Both the position numbers and the translations under genes were made by a program. DNA of 64,000 nt from Pseudomonas sp. MTM4 (lineage in GTDB: Bacteria > Pseudomonadota > Gammaproteobacteria > Pseudomonadales > Pseudomonadaceae): positions 3,623,501-3,687,500 of the forward strand of contig NZ_CP048411.1 of the NCBI RefSeq assembly GCF_019355055.1. Reading direction: 5' to 3'. Below the pieces are notes generated by a model, which worked only from the letters and a program-made list of their open reading frames with translations, did not search any database and was not told the DNA's origin. Position 1 is the first letter of the stretch; each line of letters begins with the position of its first letter. Below are positions 28,781 to 40,240 of this stretch, piece after piece.

Positions 28781-29938
28781 ATGACTATAACCACCTTCGT
28801 GCACCGCCTGTTCCTCCTCGTCGTGTTGGCCGTCGCGCCCGCCGCTTGGGCCGCGCCGATCATCCCGTCACCGCCGCAGCTGGCTGCAAAATCCTACGTT
28901 CTGATGGACGCGGCCAGCGGCAAAGTGCTGGTCGAAAATGCAGGTGACGAGCGTTTGCCACCGGCGAGCCTGACCAAGCTGATGACCGCGTACATCGCGA
29001 CGCTGGAAATCAATAAGGGTCAGATATCCGAAAGCGACATGGTCACCGTCAGCGAAAAAGCCTGGCGAACCGGCGGCTCCCGGATGTTCATCCAGGTCAA
29101 CACCCAGGTTTCGGTCGATGATCTGCTGCACGGCATCATCATCCAGTCCGGTAACGACGCCAGTGTGGCGATAGCCGAGCATATCGCCGGCAGCGAGGAA
29201 GCCTTCGCTGATCTCATGAACAGCGCGGCCCAGCGGTTGGGCATGACCAATACCCATTTCATGAATGCCACGGGCCTGCCTCACCCGGATCACTATTCCT
29301 CGGCGGCCGACATGGCCAAGCTGGCTCGCGCAATCATCTATGAGGATCCGGCGCATTACGGCATTTATGCGCAGAAGGAATTCTTCTGGAACAACATCAA
29401 GCAACCCAACCGCAATCTGCTGCTGTGGCGGGACAAGACAGTCGATGGTCTTAAAACCGGACATACCGAAGAGGCGGGCTACTGCCTGGTGGCGTCGGCA
29501 GTACGCGACGACATGCGTTTGATCAGCGTCGTGTTCGGCACCAACAGCGAGCAGGCGCGCGCTGCCGAGACGCAGAAATTGCTGACCTATGGCTTCCGCT
29601 TCTTCGAGACGCGCACGTTCTACAAAAAGGGTGTCGAACTGGCCCAGTCGCGGGTCTGGAAAGGCGAGCAGGACCAGATCAGCGCCGGATTGGCAAATGA
29701 CCTGACGCTCACCCTTCCGCGTGGTCAGATGGACAAGCTGCAGGCCGGCCTGACGTTCAACCCCGAACTGACGGCGCCGATCCAACAGGGCGACGTGGTC
29801 GGTAAGGTCGAAGTCAGTCTCGAAGGCGAGGTGCTGCAGAGCACCGATCTGATTGCCCTGCAGGCCGTGGAGGAAGGTGGGCTGTTCAGCCGTTTCTGGG
29901 ATAGCATTCGGCTGTTCTTCTTCAACCTCTTCAACTGA
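28781..29938 (+). CDS. dacC: D-alanyl-D-alanine carboxypeptidase (PBP5/6 type)
   Basis: Trims the terminal D-Ala from peptidoglycan pentapeptides in the periplasm. The 385-residue protein has a signal peptide (FVHRLFLLVVLAVAPAAWA), the serine motif PASLTKLM (Ser63), SGNDASV and GLKTGHTEEAGYC, and a C-terminal beta domain ending in an amphipathic anchor (FSRFWDSIRLFFFNLFN). The ATG at 28781 is chosen because it begins the signal peptide; longer frames upstream are not supported. It is the PBP5/6-like enzyme at the rlpA-lipB place, where Pseudomonas carries dacC. Confidence 0.93.
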   Translation: MTITTFVHRLFLLVVLAVAPAAWAAPIIPSPPQLAAKSYVLMDAASGKVLVENAGDERLPPASLTKLMTAYIATLEINKGQISESDMVTVSEKAWRTGGSRMFIQVNTQVSVDDLLHGIIIQSGNDASVAIAEHIAGSEEAFADLMNSAAQRLGMTNTHFMNATGLPHPDHYSSAADMAKLARAIIYEDPAHYGIYAQKEFFWNNIKQPNRNLLLWRDKTVDGLKTGHTEEAGYCLVASAVRDDMRLISVVFGTNSEQARAAETQKLLTYGFRFFETRTFYKKGVELAQSRVWKGEQDQISAGLANDLTLTLPRGQMDKLQAGLTFNPELTAPIQQGDVVGKVEVSLEGEVLQSTDLIALQAVEEGGLFSRFWDSIRLFFFNLFN

Positions 29939-29998
29939 TACCACCTGAGCGCGCTCGGCTATCCGCCGGGCGTGCTTGCGGATCACGAGTCCGTCGTC

Positions 29999-30283
29999 AT
30001 GACCGAAAGCAAAAGCGAAACACAGCCACCCAAAATCGAATTTCCTTGCGAACGCTATCCGATCAAGGTGATCGGCGACGCGGGCGAGGGCTTCAACGAG
30101 GCGGTGGTAGAAGTGATCCGGCGGCATGCGCCGAACTTCGACGAAACCACGACGGTGACACGCGACAGCCGCAACGGGCGCTTTCTTTCCGTTCAGGTGC
30201 TGATCACCGCGACTAGCGTCGAGCAGTTGCAGGCGATCCACGCCGATCTGCGCGCTACCGGGCGCGTGCATATGGTGCTGTGA
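29999..30283 (+). CDS. YbeD-like DUF493 protein
   Basis: A 94-residue cytoplasmic protein of the DUF493/YbeD family, an ACT-like small fold of unproven role that is almost always next to lipB. The family stretches [18 protein letters not shown] and [21 protein letters not shown] are visible. ATG at 29999 is the family start; an in-frame GTG at 29972 would add nine residues. It lies between dacC (60 bases) and lipB (73 bases). Confidence 0.9.
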   Translation: MTESKSETQPPKIEFPCERYPIKVIGDAGEGFNEAVVEVIRRHAPNFDETTTVTRDSRNGRFLSVQVLITATSVEQLQAIHADLRATGRVHMVL

Positions 30284-30356
30284 TGGGCAGCGCTCCATTG
30301 GCTCGCAACGTTACCGACAAGACGGTAATTAATTCTTCTGAATCTGGTGTTCGCTG

Positions 30357-30995
30357 ATGGCTTCCGCAACGCTCGGTGTTCGTGACCTTGGGCTGGTCGA
30401 GTACGAGCCCACCTGGCAGGCCATGCAGCGCTTCACCAACGAGCGTGTGCCGACTACCAAGGACGAAATCTGGCTGCTGCAGCATCCACCGGTGTTTACC
30501 CAGGGGCAGGCCGGCAAAGCCGAACACCTGTTGCTACCCGGCGATATACCGGTGGTTCAGGTCGACCGCGGTGGTCAGGTGACCTACCACGGCCCGGGAC
30601 AGCTGGTGTGTTATCTGATGCTGGATGTGAGGCGCTTGGGCATCGGTGTGCGTGAGCTGGTCAGCCGCATTGAACAAAGCCTAATCGATCTGCTTGCCAG
30701 CTACGATGTGCAGGCCTTGGCCAAACCCGACGCCCCCGGCGTGTATGTCGAAGGGGCGAAGATCGCTTCGCTGGGTCTGCGCATCCGTAATGGACGCTCG
30801 TTTCATGGTCTGGCGCTGAATGTGGACATGGATCTGGAGCCCTTCAGACGGATCAACCCCTGCGGTCACGCCGGCTTGAGCATGACCCAACTGGCCGATC
30901 TGGTTGCCAGGCCGGTCGCGTTTTCCGAGGTCGGTGCCCGGCTGCGTGAACAGCTGGTCAAGCACCTCGGCTACGCAGAGCTACAGACGCTATAG
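30357..30995 (+). CDS. lipB: Octanoyl-[acyl carrier protein]:protein N-octanoyltransferase LipB
   Basis: Moves octanoate from acyl-ACP to lipoyl domains, first step of protein lipoylation. The 212-residue protein shows [35 protein letters not shown] (catalytic Lys) and [13 protein letters not shown] with the acyl-thioester Cys169. Last gene of the plus-strand run; it converges with lipA, which performs the next step. Confidence 0.96.
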   Translation: MASATLGVRDLGLVEYEPTWQAMQRFTNERVPTTKDEIWLLQHPPVFTQGQAGKAEHLLLPGDIPVVQVDRGGQVTYHGPGQLVCYLMLDVRRLGIGVRELVSRIEQSLIDLLASYDVQALAKPDAPGVYVEGAKIASLGLRIRNGRSFHGLALNVDMDLEPFRRINPCGHAGLSMTQLADLVARPVAFSEVGARLREQLVKHLGYAELQTL

Positions 30996-31037
30996 ATAGC
31001 TAAGCCGGGCGCAATGTGAGCGGGACTGGCGCATATA

Positions 31038-31071
31038 ACGCCTGACCCAGGCAAAGCCCAGGGTCCGGCGT
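31038..31071. terminator. Hairpin between converging lipB and lipA
   Basis: ACGCCTGACCCAGG (31038-31051) pairs with CCAGGGTCCGGCGT (31058-31071) except at two positions, with a short loop and TTGTT following on the plus strand. Placed between two stop codons, it probably ends both transcripts. Confidence 0.55.
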
Positions 31072-31083
31072 TGTTCGGCCCGA

Positions 31084-32136
31084 TCAGTTCAGAGTGAGGG
31101 TCGGAATCAGATTGCTGTCAAATGCCTGGCCCGGCACTGGCACCGGGGCAGCCAGGCCCAGGTTGTTCTTCTCGAACACCCGGTCGGCTCGGTAGCTTGA
31201 GCGCACCAGCGGGCCGGCGGCGACTTCCATAAAGCCCTTTTCCAGACCGATATCGCGCAAACGGCTGAATTCTTCCGGGCTAACCCAGCGTTTGACCGGC
31301 AGGTGGTTGCGGGTCGGCTGCAGGTACTGGCCGAGGGTGAGGATGTCCACGCCGATGGCGCGCAGATCATCCATGGTCTGCAGAATTTCTTCATCGGTCT
31401 CGCCCAGGCCGAGCATCAGGCTGGTCTTTGTGAGCACCTCCGGGCGGTGATTCTTGGCGTGCTCGAGAACCTTGAGGGTCTTCTCGTAGCCAGCGCGGGG
31501 GTCGCGTACTTCGCGGGTAAGGCGCTTGACCGTCTCGACGTTCTGCGCGAATACCTCCAGGCCGGAATCCACGACGCGTTCTATGGCCTGGTGGTCGCCG
31601 TCGAAATCCGGCGTCAATGCCTCGACCACAACTTGCGGGGTGTTTTCCTTGATTGCCCGCACGCAGGCCGCGTAATGGCTGGCGCCACCATCTTCAAGGT
31701 CGTCGCGATCTACTGAGGTCAGCACGATGTAGCGCAGCGCCATCAGCTCCACAGACTTGGCGGTGTTCTGTGGCTCCTCCTGATCAAGCCAACCGTTGGG
31801 ATTGCCAGTATCCACCGCGCAGAAGCGGCACGCGCGGGTGCATACCGAGCCCATCAGCATGATGGTGGCCGTGCCGTTGGACCAGCATTCGCCCATGTTC
31901 GGGCAGTGGGATTCCTGGCATACGGTGCTCAGACGGTGCTCGCCGACATTGCGCTTGACCGCTTCGAAGCGGCTGCCGCTGGGTGCCTTGACCCGCAGCC
32001 ACTTGGGCTTGGGTTCGAACACTTGGGGTTCGCTTGAGGCGCGGCGTTTCTGCCCGTCCTTGATCGCGGTGATGCCCTGAGTGGTGCGGAATTTTTCGCC
32101 GCTGGCAACGGTTTTGGGCTGGGAGGTATCGGACAT
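31084..32136 (-). CDS. lipA: Lipoyl synthase LipA
   Basis: Radical-SAM enzyme that inserts two sulfurs into octanoyl groups on lipoyl domains. The 350-residue protein has both iron-sulfur cysteine sets: [12 protein letters not shown] (auxiliary, sacrificial cluster) and CTRACRFC (radical-SAM CxxxCxxC), plus the C-terminal [10 protein letters not shown] family motif. Start [16 protein letters not shown]. It converges with lipB, so the two lipoate genes are not co-transcribed here. Confidence 0.96.
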   Translation of the reverse strand: MSDTSQPKTVASGEKFRTTQGITAIKDGQKRRASSEPQVFEPKPKWLRVKAPSGSRFEAVKRNVGEHRLSTVCQESHCPNMGECWSNGTATIMLMGSVCTRACRFCAVDTGNPNGWLDQEEPQNTAKSVELMALRYIVLTSVDRDDLEDGGASHYAACVRAIKENTPQVVVEALTPDFDGDHQAIERVVDSGLEVFAQNVETVKRLTREVRDPRAGYEKTLKVLEHAKNHRPEVLTKTSLMLGLGETDEEILQTMDDLRAIGVDILTLGQYLQPTRNHLPVKRWVSPEEFSRLRDIGLEKGFMEVAAGPLVRSSYRADRVFEKNNLGLAAPVPVPGQAFDSNLIPTLTLN

Positions 32137-32492
32137 CGGCTTTCTGGGCTCCGCTAGAGGCTCCGGGGACGAGGCGGCTCGTGGCCGCCGCGCAGTTTAT
32201 CACAGGCATTGGCCGTTCAGTCCGTCTAGCACCGTGCAGTCCAGCCTGGCGGCCAGCCGCCGAGCGTGCGCGAGTCAATCGTGCAGCTGGCTGGCGATCT
32301 GCTTCGGTCAGCACTACGGTGAGCGTCGCACACTGGCCACTCGCCAGTGGGGCTGGTCAATGTGCATGCCGCGCTCATCCCCGGCAGCTGACCTACCGGC
32401 CAGCGCTGCATTACTAAAAGGCGGTACTGCCGGTCAGGAATGGGCTACCGAAGCCGCGTGACCTGCCTGAGAAATGAGTGGCTCGGGGCAGG
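32137..32492. other. Non-coding stretch upstream of lipA
   Basis: About 355 bases between the lipA start and the hairpin after the transglycosylase gene. Short open frames are present on both strands, but none has a ribosome-binding site or recognisable protein. No strong repeat or promoter was seen; the lipA promoter should be in this space. Confidence 0.5.
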
Positions 32493-32517
32493 GTATGGCC
32501 GAGTAGTTCGGCCATAC
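32493..32517 (-). terminator. Perfect 10-bp hairpin after the SltB-type gene
   Basis: GTATGGCCGA (32493-32502) and TCGGCCATAC (32508-32517) form a perfect stem with a 5-base loop, directly after the stop codon of the gene at 32521-33825. There is no T run on the minus strand, so it may end transcription weakly or protect the 3' end. Confidence 0.5.
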
Positions 32518-32520
32518 TCG

Positions 32521-33825
32521 CTACGGCTCCGCCCGCAACCGACCTAGTAGCTCCTGAGTCGGATGGCCGTCAGCGGGCCAGCCGAGTTGCTGCTGGAATC
32601 CGCGAATGGCGCTGCGGGTGTTGGCGCCGATGATGCCATCCGCCGTGCCGGGATCGAAGCCCTGCTTGAGCAGGCGCTCCTGCAACTCCACTCGTTCCGA
32701 TCGGCTCAGCGGCTGCTCGCCCAGCGGCCAGCTGCCACGCACCTTGCCGGCTCCATCGAAACGCTCCGAGAGCAGCCCGATCGCCAAGGCATAGGAGGAC
32801 GAATTGTTGTACCGCAAGATCGAGCGGAAGTTATCCAGAATCAGGAAGGCTGGGCCGCGATGGCCCGCCGGAAGCAACAGGCTGGCCGTGGCGTCATCAT
32901 TACCCGTCGGCACATCGCGCAAGCCCAGAGCGCGCCACGCTGGCAGCGACTTGCGCAGGCTGCTGTCGGCGAGGGCATAATCGAATCCGTCCGGCAGCTT
33001 GACTTCGAATCCCCACGGCTGCCCGGCTTGCCAGCCCGACGCCTGAAGGTAATGGGCGGCTGAAGCCAGCGCGTCGGCCGAGCTGTTCCAGATGTCCCGG
33101 CGACCGTCTCCATCGAAATCCACCGCATGGGTGTTATAGGTGGTCGGAATGAATTGCGTCTGGCCCATGGCGCCAGCCCAGGAGCCGCGTAGCTGAGAGG
33201 GTTCGACGTCACCATGCGCGAGGATGTCCAGCGCCGCCAGCAACTGGCTCTTGGCGAACCCTGGCCGGCGACCTTCGTGTGCGAGCGTAGCCAGCGAGCG
33301 GATCACCGACTTGTCGCCCATGATCTGTCCAAAGCTGCTCTCCAGCCCCCAGATCGCAACGAGTGTGTTGCGATCGACGCCGTAGCGCGCTTCGATCTCA
33401 TCCAGGGTTTTGGCGTGCTGTTGAAGCAGGCGCTGACCGCCTTGCACGCGTTGGTTCGACAGCGCGCCTTCCAGGTATTGCCATACTGGACGGGAGAACT
33501 CCGGCTGGCTGCGGTCGGCGGCGATAATGCTGGGGTCGGGGGTGACGTCGGAAAATGCGCGATCAAACAGCTCGGCGGACACGCCGGCTTGTAGCGCCTC
33601 GTTGCGGAATTTATCTCGCCATTCGGCGAAGGTTTGCTGCTGCACGAGCGCAGTCTGCGGCTGTGCGGCTGCGCTGGCATCGGTGGCGGGCGCCGCGACT
33701 GGCTGACTTGGGCGCTCTGCCGGGGCCTGTTCGACAGGCTCTGCGGCGCAGGCAACCATGATGCTCAGTGCTGATCCGGCAATAAGGGTACGCAACAGCA
33801 GTACGGGAACGAAGGCGTAAAACAT
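32521..33825 (-). CDS. Lytic murein transglycosylase with peptidoglycan-binding domain (SltB3-like)
   Basis: A second MltB-family (GH103) transglycosylase, 434 residues from the ATG at 33825. A lipoprotein-type signal is visible (LIAGSALSIMVACAAEP), then a Pro/Ala-rich linker (about 25-60), a catalytic domain with the glutamate in IWGLESSFGQIMG and SWAGAMGQTQFIPTTYNTHAVDFD, and a C-terminal PG_binding_1 domain (LQERLLKQGFDPGTADGIIG, about 365-430). This domain set and its place near lipA match SltB3 of P. aeruginosa. An ATG nine codons upstream (33852) would put charged residues before the signal and is less likely. Confidence 0.9.
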   Translation of the reverse strand: MFYAFVPVLLLRTLIAGSALSIMVACAAEPVEQAPAERPSQPVAAPATDASAAAQPQTALVQQQTFAEWRDKFRNEALQAGVSAELFDRAFSDVTPDPSIIAADRSQPEFSRPVWQYLEGALSNQRVQGGQRLLQQHAKTLDEIEARYGVDRNTLVAIWGLESSFGQIMGDKSVIRSLATLAHEGRRPGFAKSQLLAALDILAHGDVEPSQLRGSWAGAMGQTQFIPTTYNTHAVDFDGDGRRDIWNSSADALASAAHYLQASGWQAGQPWGFEVKLPDGFDYALADSSLRKSLPAWRALGLRDVPTGNDDATASLLLPAGHRGPAFLILDNFRSILRYNNSSSYALAIGLLSERFDGAGKVRGSWPLGEQPLSRSERVELQERLLKQGFDPGTADGIIGANTRSAIRGFQQQLGWPADGHPTQELLGRLRAEP

Positions 33826-33885
33826 GCACCACTCTCGACAGGTCATCGGCACGTGACCTTATCACGCTTTGAATTGCTTGGCTTT

Positions 33886-34044
33886 TCAGGCCGCCAGAAG
33901 GACCGAAGCCTCCCAGCTGCTGGACTGGGAGGCTTCGCGGCGGTAACTACCTTTACCTTTTCTCGGTTGTTCCTGGCGGCTGCGAAACAGCGGCTGCGCC
34001 ACTAGGGATTTGGCCTTGTTCGGCCGTTTACGGTTTTTTGCCAT
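33886..34044 (-). CDS. arfA: Alternative ribosome-rescue factor ArfA
   Basis: Recruits release factor 2 to ribosomes stalled at the end of non-stop mRNA, backing up trans-translation. The 52-residue protein starts MAKNRKRPNKAKSLVAQPLF and contains the family core PLFRSRQEQPRKGKGSYRRE followed by SWEAS; E. coli ArfA has PLFRQR, KGKGSY and NWEAS at equivalent places. A perfect hairpin lies inside the coding sequence over codons 36-47 (see separate entry), as in other ArfA genes, where it causes truncated, stop-less mRNA. Start 34044 is chosen over in-frame ATGs upstream because it begins the conserved basic segment. Confidence 0.9.
   Translation of the reverse strand: MAKNRKRPNKAKSLVAQPLFRSRQEQPRKGKGSYRREASQSSSWEASVLLAA
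33904..33937 (-). promoter_or_regulatory. Intragenic hairpin in arfA (non-stop mRNA signal)
   Basis: CGAAGCCTCCCAG (33904-33916) and CTGGGAGGCTTCG (33925-33937) form a perfect 13-bp stem with an 8-base loop, 18 bases before the end of arfA. In E. coli and relatives a hairpin at this place leads to RNase III cleavage or termination, so that ArfA is made from mRNA lacking a stop codon and is removed by tmRNA tagging. Cutting here would leave the conserved KGKGSYRRE core. Confidence 0.75.
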
Positions 34045-34304
34045 GGGCTGTTCCTCTGCGATTGGAAGCGGGCGCATCATAGGCGTTGCGTAAAAAATGT
34101 CCAGATGCAAAAGCGGCCGAACAAGTTCAGCCCTATGGGTCATAAGCGTGGGTGCGTAGTTATGCGGCCGTGAGGGACGGCTGCTGAGTGGCGTGGATGG
34201 CAGTCAAGGTTGTAGGCCAGGATAGTAATCGACCCTACATGACCCGAGGGCTTAATTTGCTCGGCTAGTCTGCGCCGGGCAGATGCCGGCCAGTACCGAA
34301 TAGG

Positions 34305-35333
34305 TTAAACCCCGATCCGCTTTCCGCTCAGTTGCAGGCAGAGATTCGTCAGGCCGATCCAGGGATCGCCTTCGGCCTGTCCTTTGATCTGTTCGTCAAT
34401 GTGCTGCGCACTCATCAGTAGGCGTTGCCAGCCGGCTAGGTCGTGTCGTTGCAAGGCCTTGCTGACCAGCGGTTTGCGCTTGTCCCATACCGGCGGGCGG
34501 GCCTGGCTGAAGGCGCGGTCCAGCGGCACGCCCTGGCTGTATTGCTGGGCGATGTTGGCCAGTTGGCGAACCTCGCGGGCCGCGGCCCAGAGAATGACCG
34601 GCGCCTCGACGCCTTCGCCGCGCAAGCCTGTCAGTATCTGTAGGATGTGCTCCGGCTGGCCCAGCAATGCGGCATCGATGAGGCCGAAAACGTCGTAGCG
34701 GGCACTGTCGGCGACGGCGGCCTGGACGGTTTCAACCGTGACCCGATCCGCCTCGGCAACCAGTCTGAGCTTTTCAATTTCCTGGGCGGCGGCGAGCAGA
34801 TTACCTTCGATGCGTGCTGCGATCAGCTCGACCGCGTCCTGATCGGCGGCAAGCCCGGCACTGGATAGGCGCTGGCGTATCCACTGCGGTAATTGCTGGG
34901 CGTCGACGGGCCAGATCTGCAGAAACTGCACTTGCTTGCCATCGATCAGCGCCTTGGCCCATTTGGTCTTCTGCGTATTACCGTCGAGCTTGGGCAGGGT
35001 GATCAGCAGCACGGTGTCCTCGGCAGGCCGTGCGAGGTAATCGATCAATGCTGCGGCACCCTTGTCGCCGGGCTTGCCGTTGGGAATACGCAGCTCCAGC
35101 AGGCGCTTCTCGGCAAACAGCGAGAGGCTTGCACCTGCTTCGATGAGCTGGCCCCAATCGAAGCCGGTCTCGACGTTAAGCACTTGACGCTCGCTGAAGT
35201 CCTGCTGACGACAGGCGCTGCGGATGGCATCGCAGGCTTCCTGGCAGAGGAGGTGCTCATCGCCGCTCACCACGTAGACCGGTGCTAGAGGGACTTGCAG
35301 ATGTTTGGCGAGCTGGGCGGGAGGTAATTTCAT
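34305..35333 (-). CDS. holA: DNA polymerase III subunit delta HolA
   Basis: Clamp-loader subunit that opens the beta sliding clamp. The 342-residue protein matches HolA in length; visible family stretches are YVVSGDEHLLCQEACDAIR near the N-terminus, LITLPKLDGNTQKTKWAKAL, and RIEGNLLAAAQEIEKLRL. It lies 39 bases downstream of lptE on the same strand, the standard leuS-lptE-holA order of gammaproteobacteria. Confidence 0.95.
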   Translation of the reverse strand: MKLPPAQLAKHLQVPLAPVYVVSGDEHLLCQEACDAIRSACRQQDFSERQVLNVETGFDWGQLIEAGASLSLFAEKRLLELRIPNGKPGDKGAAALIDYLARPAEDTVLLITLPKLDGNTQKTKWAKALIDGKQVQFLQIWPVDAQQLPQWIRQRLSSAGLAADQDAVELIAARIEGNLLAAAQEIEKLRLVAEADRVTVETVQAAVADSARYDVFGLIDAALLGQPEHILQILTGLRGEGVEAPVILWAAAREVRQLANIAQQYSQGVPLDRAFSQARPPVWDKRKPLVSKALQRHDLAGWQRLLMSAQHIDEQIKGQAEGDPWIGLTNLCLQLSGKRIGV

Positions 35334-35372
35334 CGCGGGGGCGAGAGCCAGCGCTGGCTGGCTCCCGATCGG

Positions 35373-35978
35373 TCACTGGATAGGCAGTTCGACGGGCGAT
35401 TGCTGCGGTTGCGAGGCCTGCTCGCGCATCTGTGCTTCGATGGCTTCGGCCTCGGCGCGTTTCTTCGCCTCGGCGGTCTGCTGCAGCTGGTCCAGCTGTG
35501 CGGGGGTGACGCCACGGATCCGCATGCTCAGCTGTTGCAGAAGTTCACGGCGCATTTCCTGACGCAGCTGGTTCGCTTCCTGGTCCGAGCTGATCAGGTT
35601 GTTGCTGTCATGGACGTAGACCTTCTGCACTTCGACGCTGTCCTGTAGCAGAACGGTGTTCTGCGGGCCGCGGAATTCATACGCGAGCACGCTGGTCAGC
35701 TCGTACTCGGCACTGCGCGCCGAGCTGGTATAGCTGGCGGTGCGCTGCTGGTTCTGCTCGCGCACCAGATCAAGCGTGTAGGGCGCGCCAGGATGAACCC
35801 TGACGCCATTGTCCTTGAGCAGTTCTTCGAGTTGCTTGGCGGTCTCGCCATGACTGTTGCGCGCCTGCAGATTGATTTCCTCAAGGGCAAAGCTGGTTTC
35901 GCCAGTGCCACGCAGGTGGAAACCGCAGGCGCTCAACAGCAGGGTCAGGCCGACCACCACCAGATTGCGTTTGATCAT
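35373..35978 (-). CDS. lptE: LPS-assembly lipoprotein LptE
   Basis: Outer-membrane lipoprotein that plugs and assembles the LptD barrel for LPS insertion. The 201-residue protein has a lipoprotein signal (VVVGLTLLLSACGFHLRG) with the cysteine in LSAC, and the post-signal GFHLRGTGE typical of LptE. The tail (from about residue 165) is Gln/Pro-rich and basic/acidic mixed (AEAKKRAEAEAIEAQM), longer than the E. coli form but usual for Pseudomonas. 44 bases downstream of leuS. Confidence 0.93.
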   Translation of the reverse strand: MIKRNLVVVGLTLLLSACGFHLRGTGETSFALEEINLQARNSHGETAKQLEELLKDNGVRVHPGAPYTLDLVREQNQQRTASYTSSARSAEYELTSVLAYEFRGPQNTVLLQDSVEVQKVYVHDSNNLISSDQEANQLRQEMRRELLQQLSMRIRGVTPAQLDQLQQTAEAKKRAEAEAIEAQMREQASQPQQSPVELPIQ

Positions 35979-36022
35979 CTTGTTATCCCCTTGCCAGCCC
36001 TGGCGTCCTGCGCCAAGGCGAA

Positions 36023-38662
<2,640 letters not shown>

Positions 38663-38882
38663 CTAAGCGGCGGCTGGCTGCGGCAACGCCAGGTCGAGAC
38701 TGGCGAACGGCGGCGTAACGGGCTGGATGCGAAAGCATGGAAGCGCCGTAGCATACATGACCCCCAGCGACCGAGGGAAACCCATTTGCCGGGAGCCACG
38801 CGGGCCCCGTTTGTCGCTCGCGGTGGTGTCGTTCGAGTCTGAGCTACGCTTGTACAGGGGGCGGGACGAACGGAGGTGAATC

Positions 38883-39335
38883 ATGGGTGGAGAGCGCGAA
38901 GCGGATGAGGGCAATCTATATGGGCGTGTGCTGCAGCGGCTGACCCTGGCGCTGGAAGAGGCGGAACGAGCTTCGGGCGGTAATGCCGGTGCCGCGACCG
39001 AACTGGAGGTCGGCGGGTTGACGCCTGCCGAGTTCGATCTGATCCGCGCTTATCTGCAGCAGGACTCACAGTGGCTGTCGGGCTGGCATGCCGCGGCCGA
39101 GGAGCAGGCGCAGCTGGAGCGTCAGGCCGCGCGCCCGGCCCTGCGCAACGTGCTGCGCCACCATTCGGGCAAGCGAAGTAAACAGGCGCCCGTGTCGCTG
39201 CAACAGTCCATGAGCTGCGCACTATGCGGCGCTTGTGTGACCTGGCCCGACGGGGCGGGTCCGGTGGCCTGCCCGGCCTGCGGTTCGCAATTGCTAAGGG
39301 CCCGGCAGCGGTTGCATACCTACCCAAAGCATTGA
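38883..39335 (+). CDS. YbeL-like zinc-ribbon protein (DUF1451)
   Basis: A 150-residue protein with a helical N-terminal part (LYGRVLQRLTLALEEAERA) and a C-terminal zinc ribbon CALCGACVTW...CPACGSQLL with two CxxC pairs. The layout fits DUF1451/YbeL, a family without known function that sits next to leuS in many gammaproteobacteria; here it is divergent from leuS. GGAGG is placed 6 bases before the ATG. Confidence 0.82.
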   Translation: MGGEREADEGNLYGRVLQRLTLALEEAERASGGNAGAATELEVGGLTPAEFDLIRAYLQQDSQWLSGWHAAAEEQAQLERQAARPALRNVLRHHSGKRSKQAPVSLQQSMSCALCGACVTWPDGAGPVACPACGSQLLRARQRLHTYPKH

Positions 39336-39404
39336 TGGCGTCCGCCTTACCGGGCGGACGCCTCGGCAGGTAAAGTTGCAGCAACCAGAGTGCTGGAGCT
39401 GCGT

Positions 39405-40178
39405 ATGCCGATTCGTTATTTCTTCAAACACCTATTGCTGCCACCGGGCGGCCTGTTTCTGCTGTTGCTTGCCGCCTGGTGGCTTCGGCGGCGTGCGCCG
39501 CGGCTGGCCGCGTTCTGTTTCGTAATCGGCTTCGGCGGGCTGTGGTTGATGAGCTTGCCGGTGACCGTCGAATGGGCAGCACGGGCATTGGAGCGCGAGC
39601 AGGCGCTGGAGTGGACCGATTGGGCCGATCTTGGACAGCAGGCACAAGCCATCGTGGTGCTCGGCGCCGGTCGCGAGCAGGCTGATCCAGGTTGGGGCTC
39701 CGACCAGCCCAGCCATATCGCACTCGAGCGACTGCGTTACGCCTCGCGATTGGCCAAGGCCTCGGAGCTGCCGATCCTGGCCAGCGGCGGCCTGCACTAT
39801 GGGCAACCGCCGAGCGAAGCTTTGCTGGCCGCCGAAGCGCTGCAACGCGACTTCGCCACGCCGACACGCTGGCTGGAAGAGCGTAGCCGCACCACCTGGG
39901 AAAACGCGGTGTACAGCGCGCAGATGCTCAAGACCGCAGGAATCGAGCGCATCGTGCTGGTGACCTCGGCCTCGCATATGCCACGGGCGCGCTGGTGTTT
40001 CGAGCAGGTCGGTCTGCGGGTGATCACCGCGCCGGTGGGCTTCCTTGGCGTGCCCAACGGGAGGCCGTTCGGTGGCTGGTTGCCGGAAACGAAATCCGTC
40101 TGGCAGAACGGCATGCTGCTCAACGAAGCCGTCGGGATGTTGGTTTATCCGATTCTTTATGGAAAAGAGGATGATTAA
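39405..40178 (+). CDS. YdcF/ElyC-family (DUF218) membrane protein
   Basis: A 257-residue protein with two N-terminal membrane segments (LLLPPGGLFLLLLAAWWL, LAAFCFVIGFGGLWLMSLPV) and a DUF218 domain. Family marks are IVVLGAGREQ, PILASGGLHYGQPPSEA, LEERSRTTWENAVYSA and LVTSASHMPRARWCFEQVG. In E. coli the ElyC/SanA relatives affect envelope integrity and undecaprenyl-phosphate use; the reaction here is not known. GGAG stands 7 bases before the ATG. Convergent with lnt. Confidence 0.88.
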   Translation: MPIRYFFKHLLLPPGGLFLLLLAAWWLRRRAPRLAAFCFVIGFGGLWLMSLPVTVEWAARALEREQALEWTDWADLGQQAQAIVVLGAGREQADPGWGSDQPSHIALERLRYASRLAKASELPILASGGLHYGQPPSEALLAAEALQRDFATPTRWLEERSRTTWENAVYSAQMLKTAGIERIVLVTSASHMPRARWCFEQVGLRVITAPVGFLGVPNGRPFGGWLPETKSVWQNGMLLNEAVGMLVYPILYGKEDD

Positions 40179-40180
40179 AA

Positions 40181-40239
40181 AGCGCTGGAGGACTGGGCAA
40201 AGGGGCATCCGCCCTACGATTCTGACTAGCCTCAGCGCT
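40181..40239. terminator. Inverted repeat between the DUF218 gene and lnt
   Basis: AGCGCTGGAGG (40181-40191) and CCTCAGCGCT (40230-40239) pair with one bulge around a 38-base loop that itself holds GGGGCATCCGCCC, a smaller hairpin. It lies between two converging stop codons and resembles the other repeat-like intergenic signals in this window. Confidence 0.4.
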
Positions 40240-40240
40240 G

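Noticed and set aside
32157..32460. Small open frames between lipA and the transglycosylase gene
   Set aside because: No ribosome-binding site, no homologue recognised, Arg/Ala/Ser-rich composition typical of chance frames.
34045..34304. A longer arfA reading frame from an ATG at 34143
   Set aside because: The extra 33 residues do not resemble ArfA and the conserved basic start MAKNRK lies at 34044; no good ribosome-binding site for the longer form.
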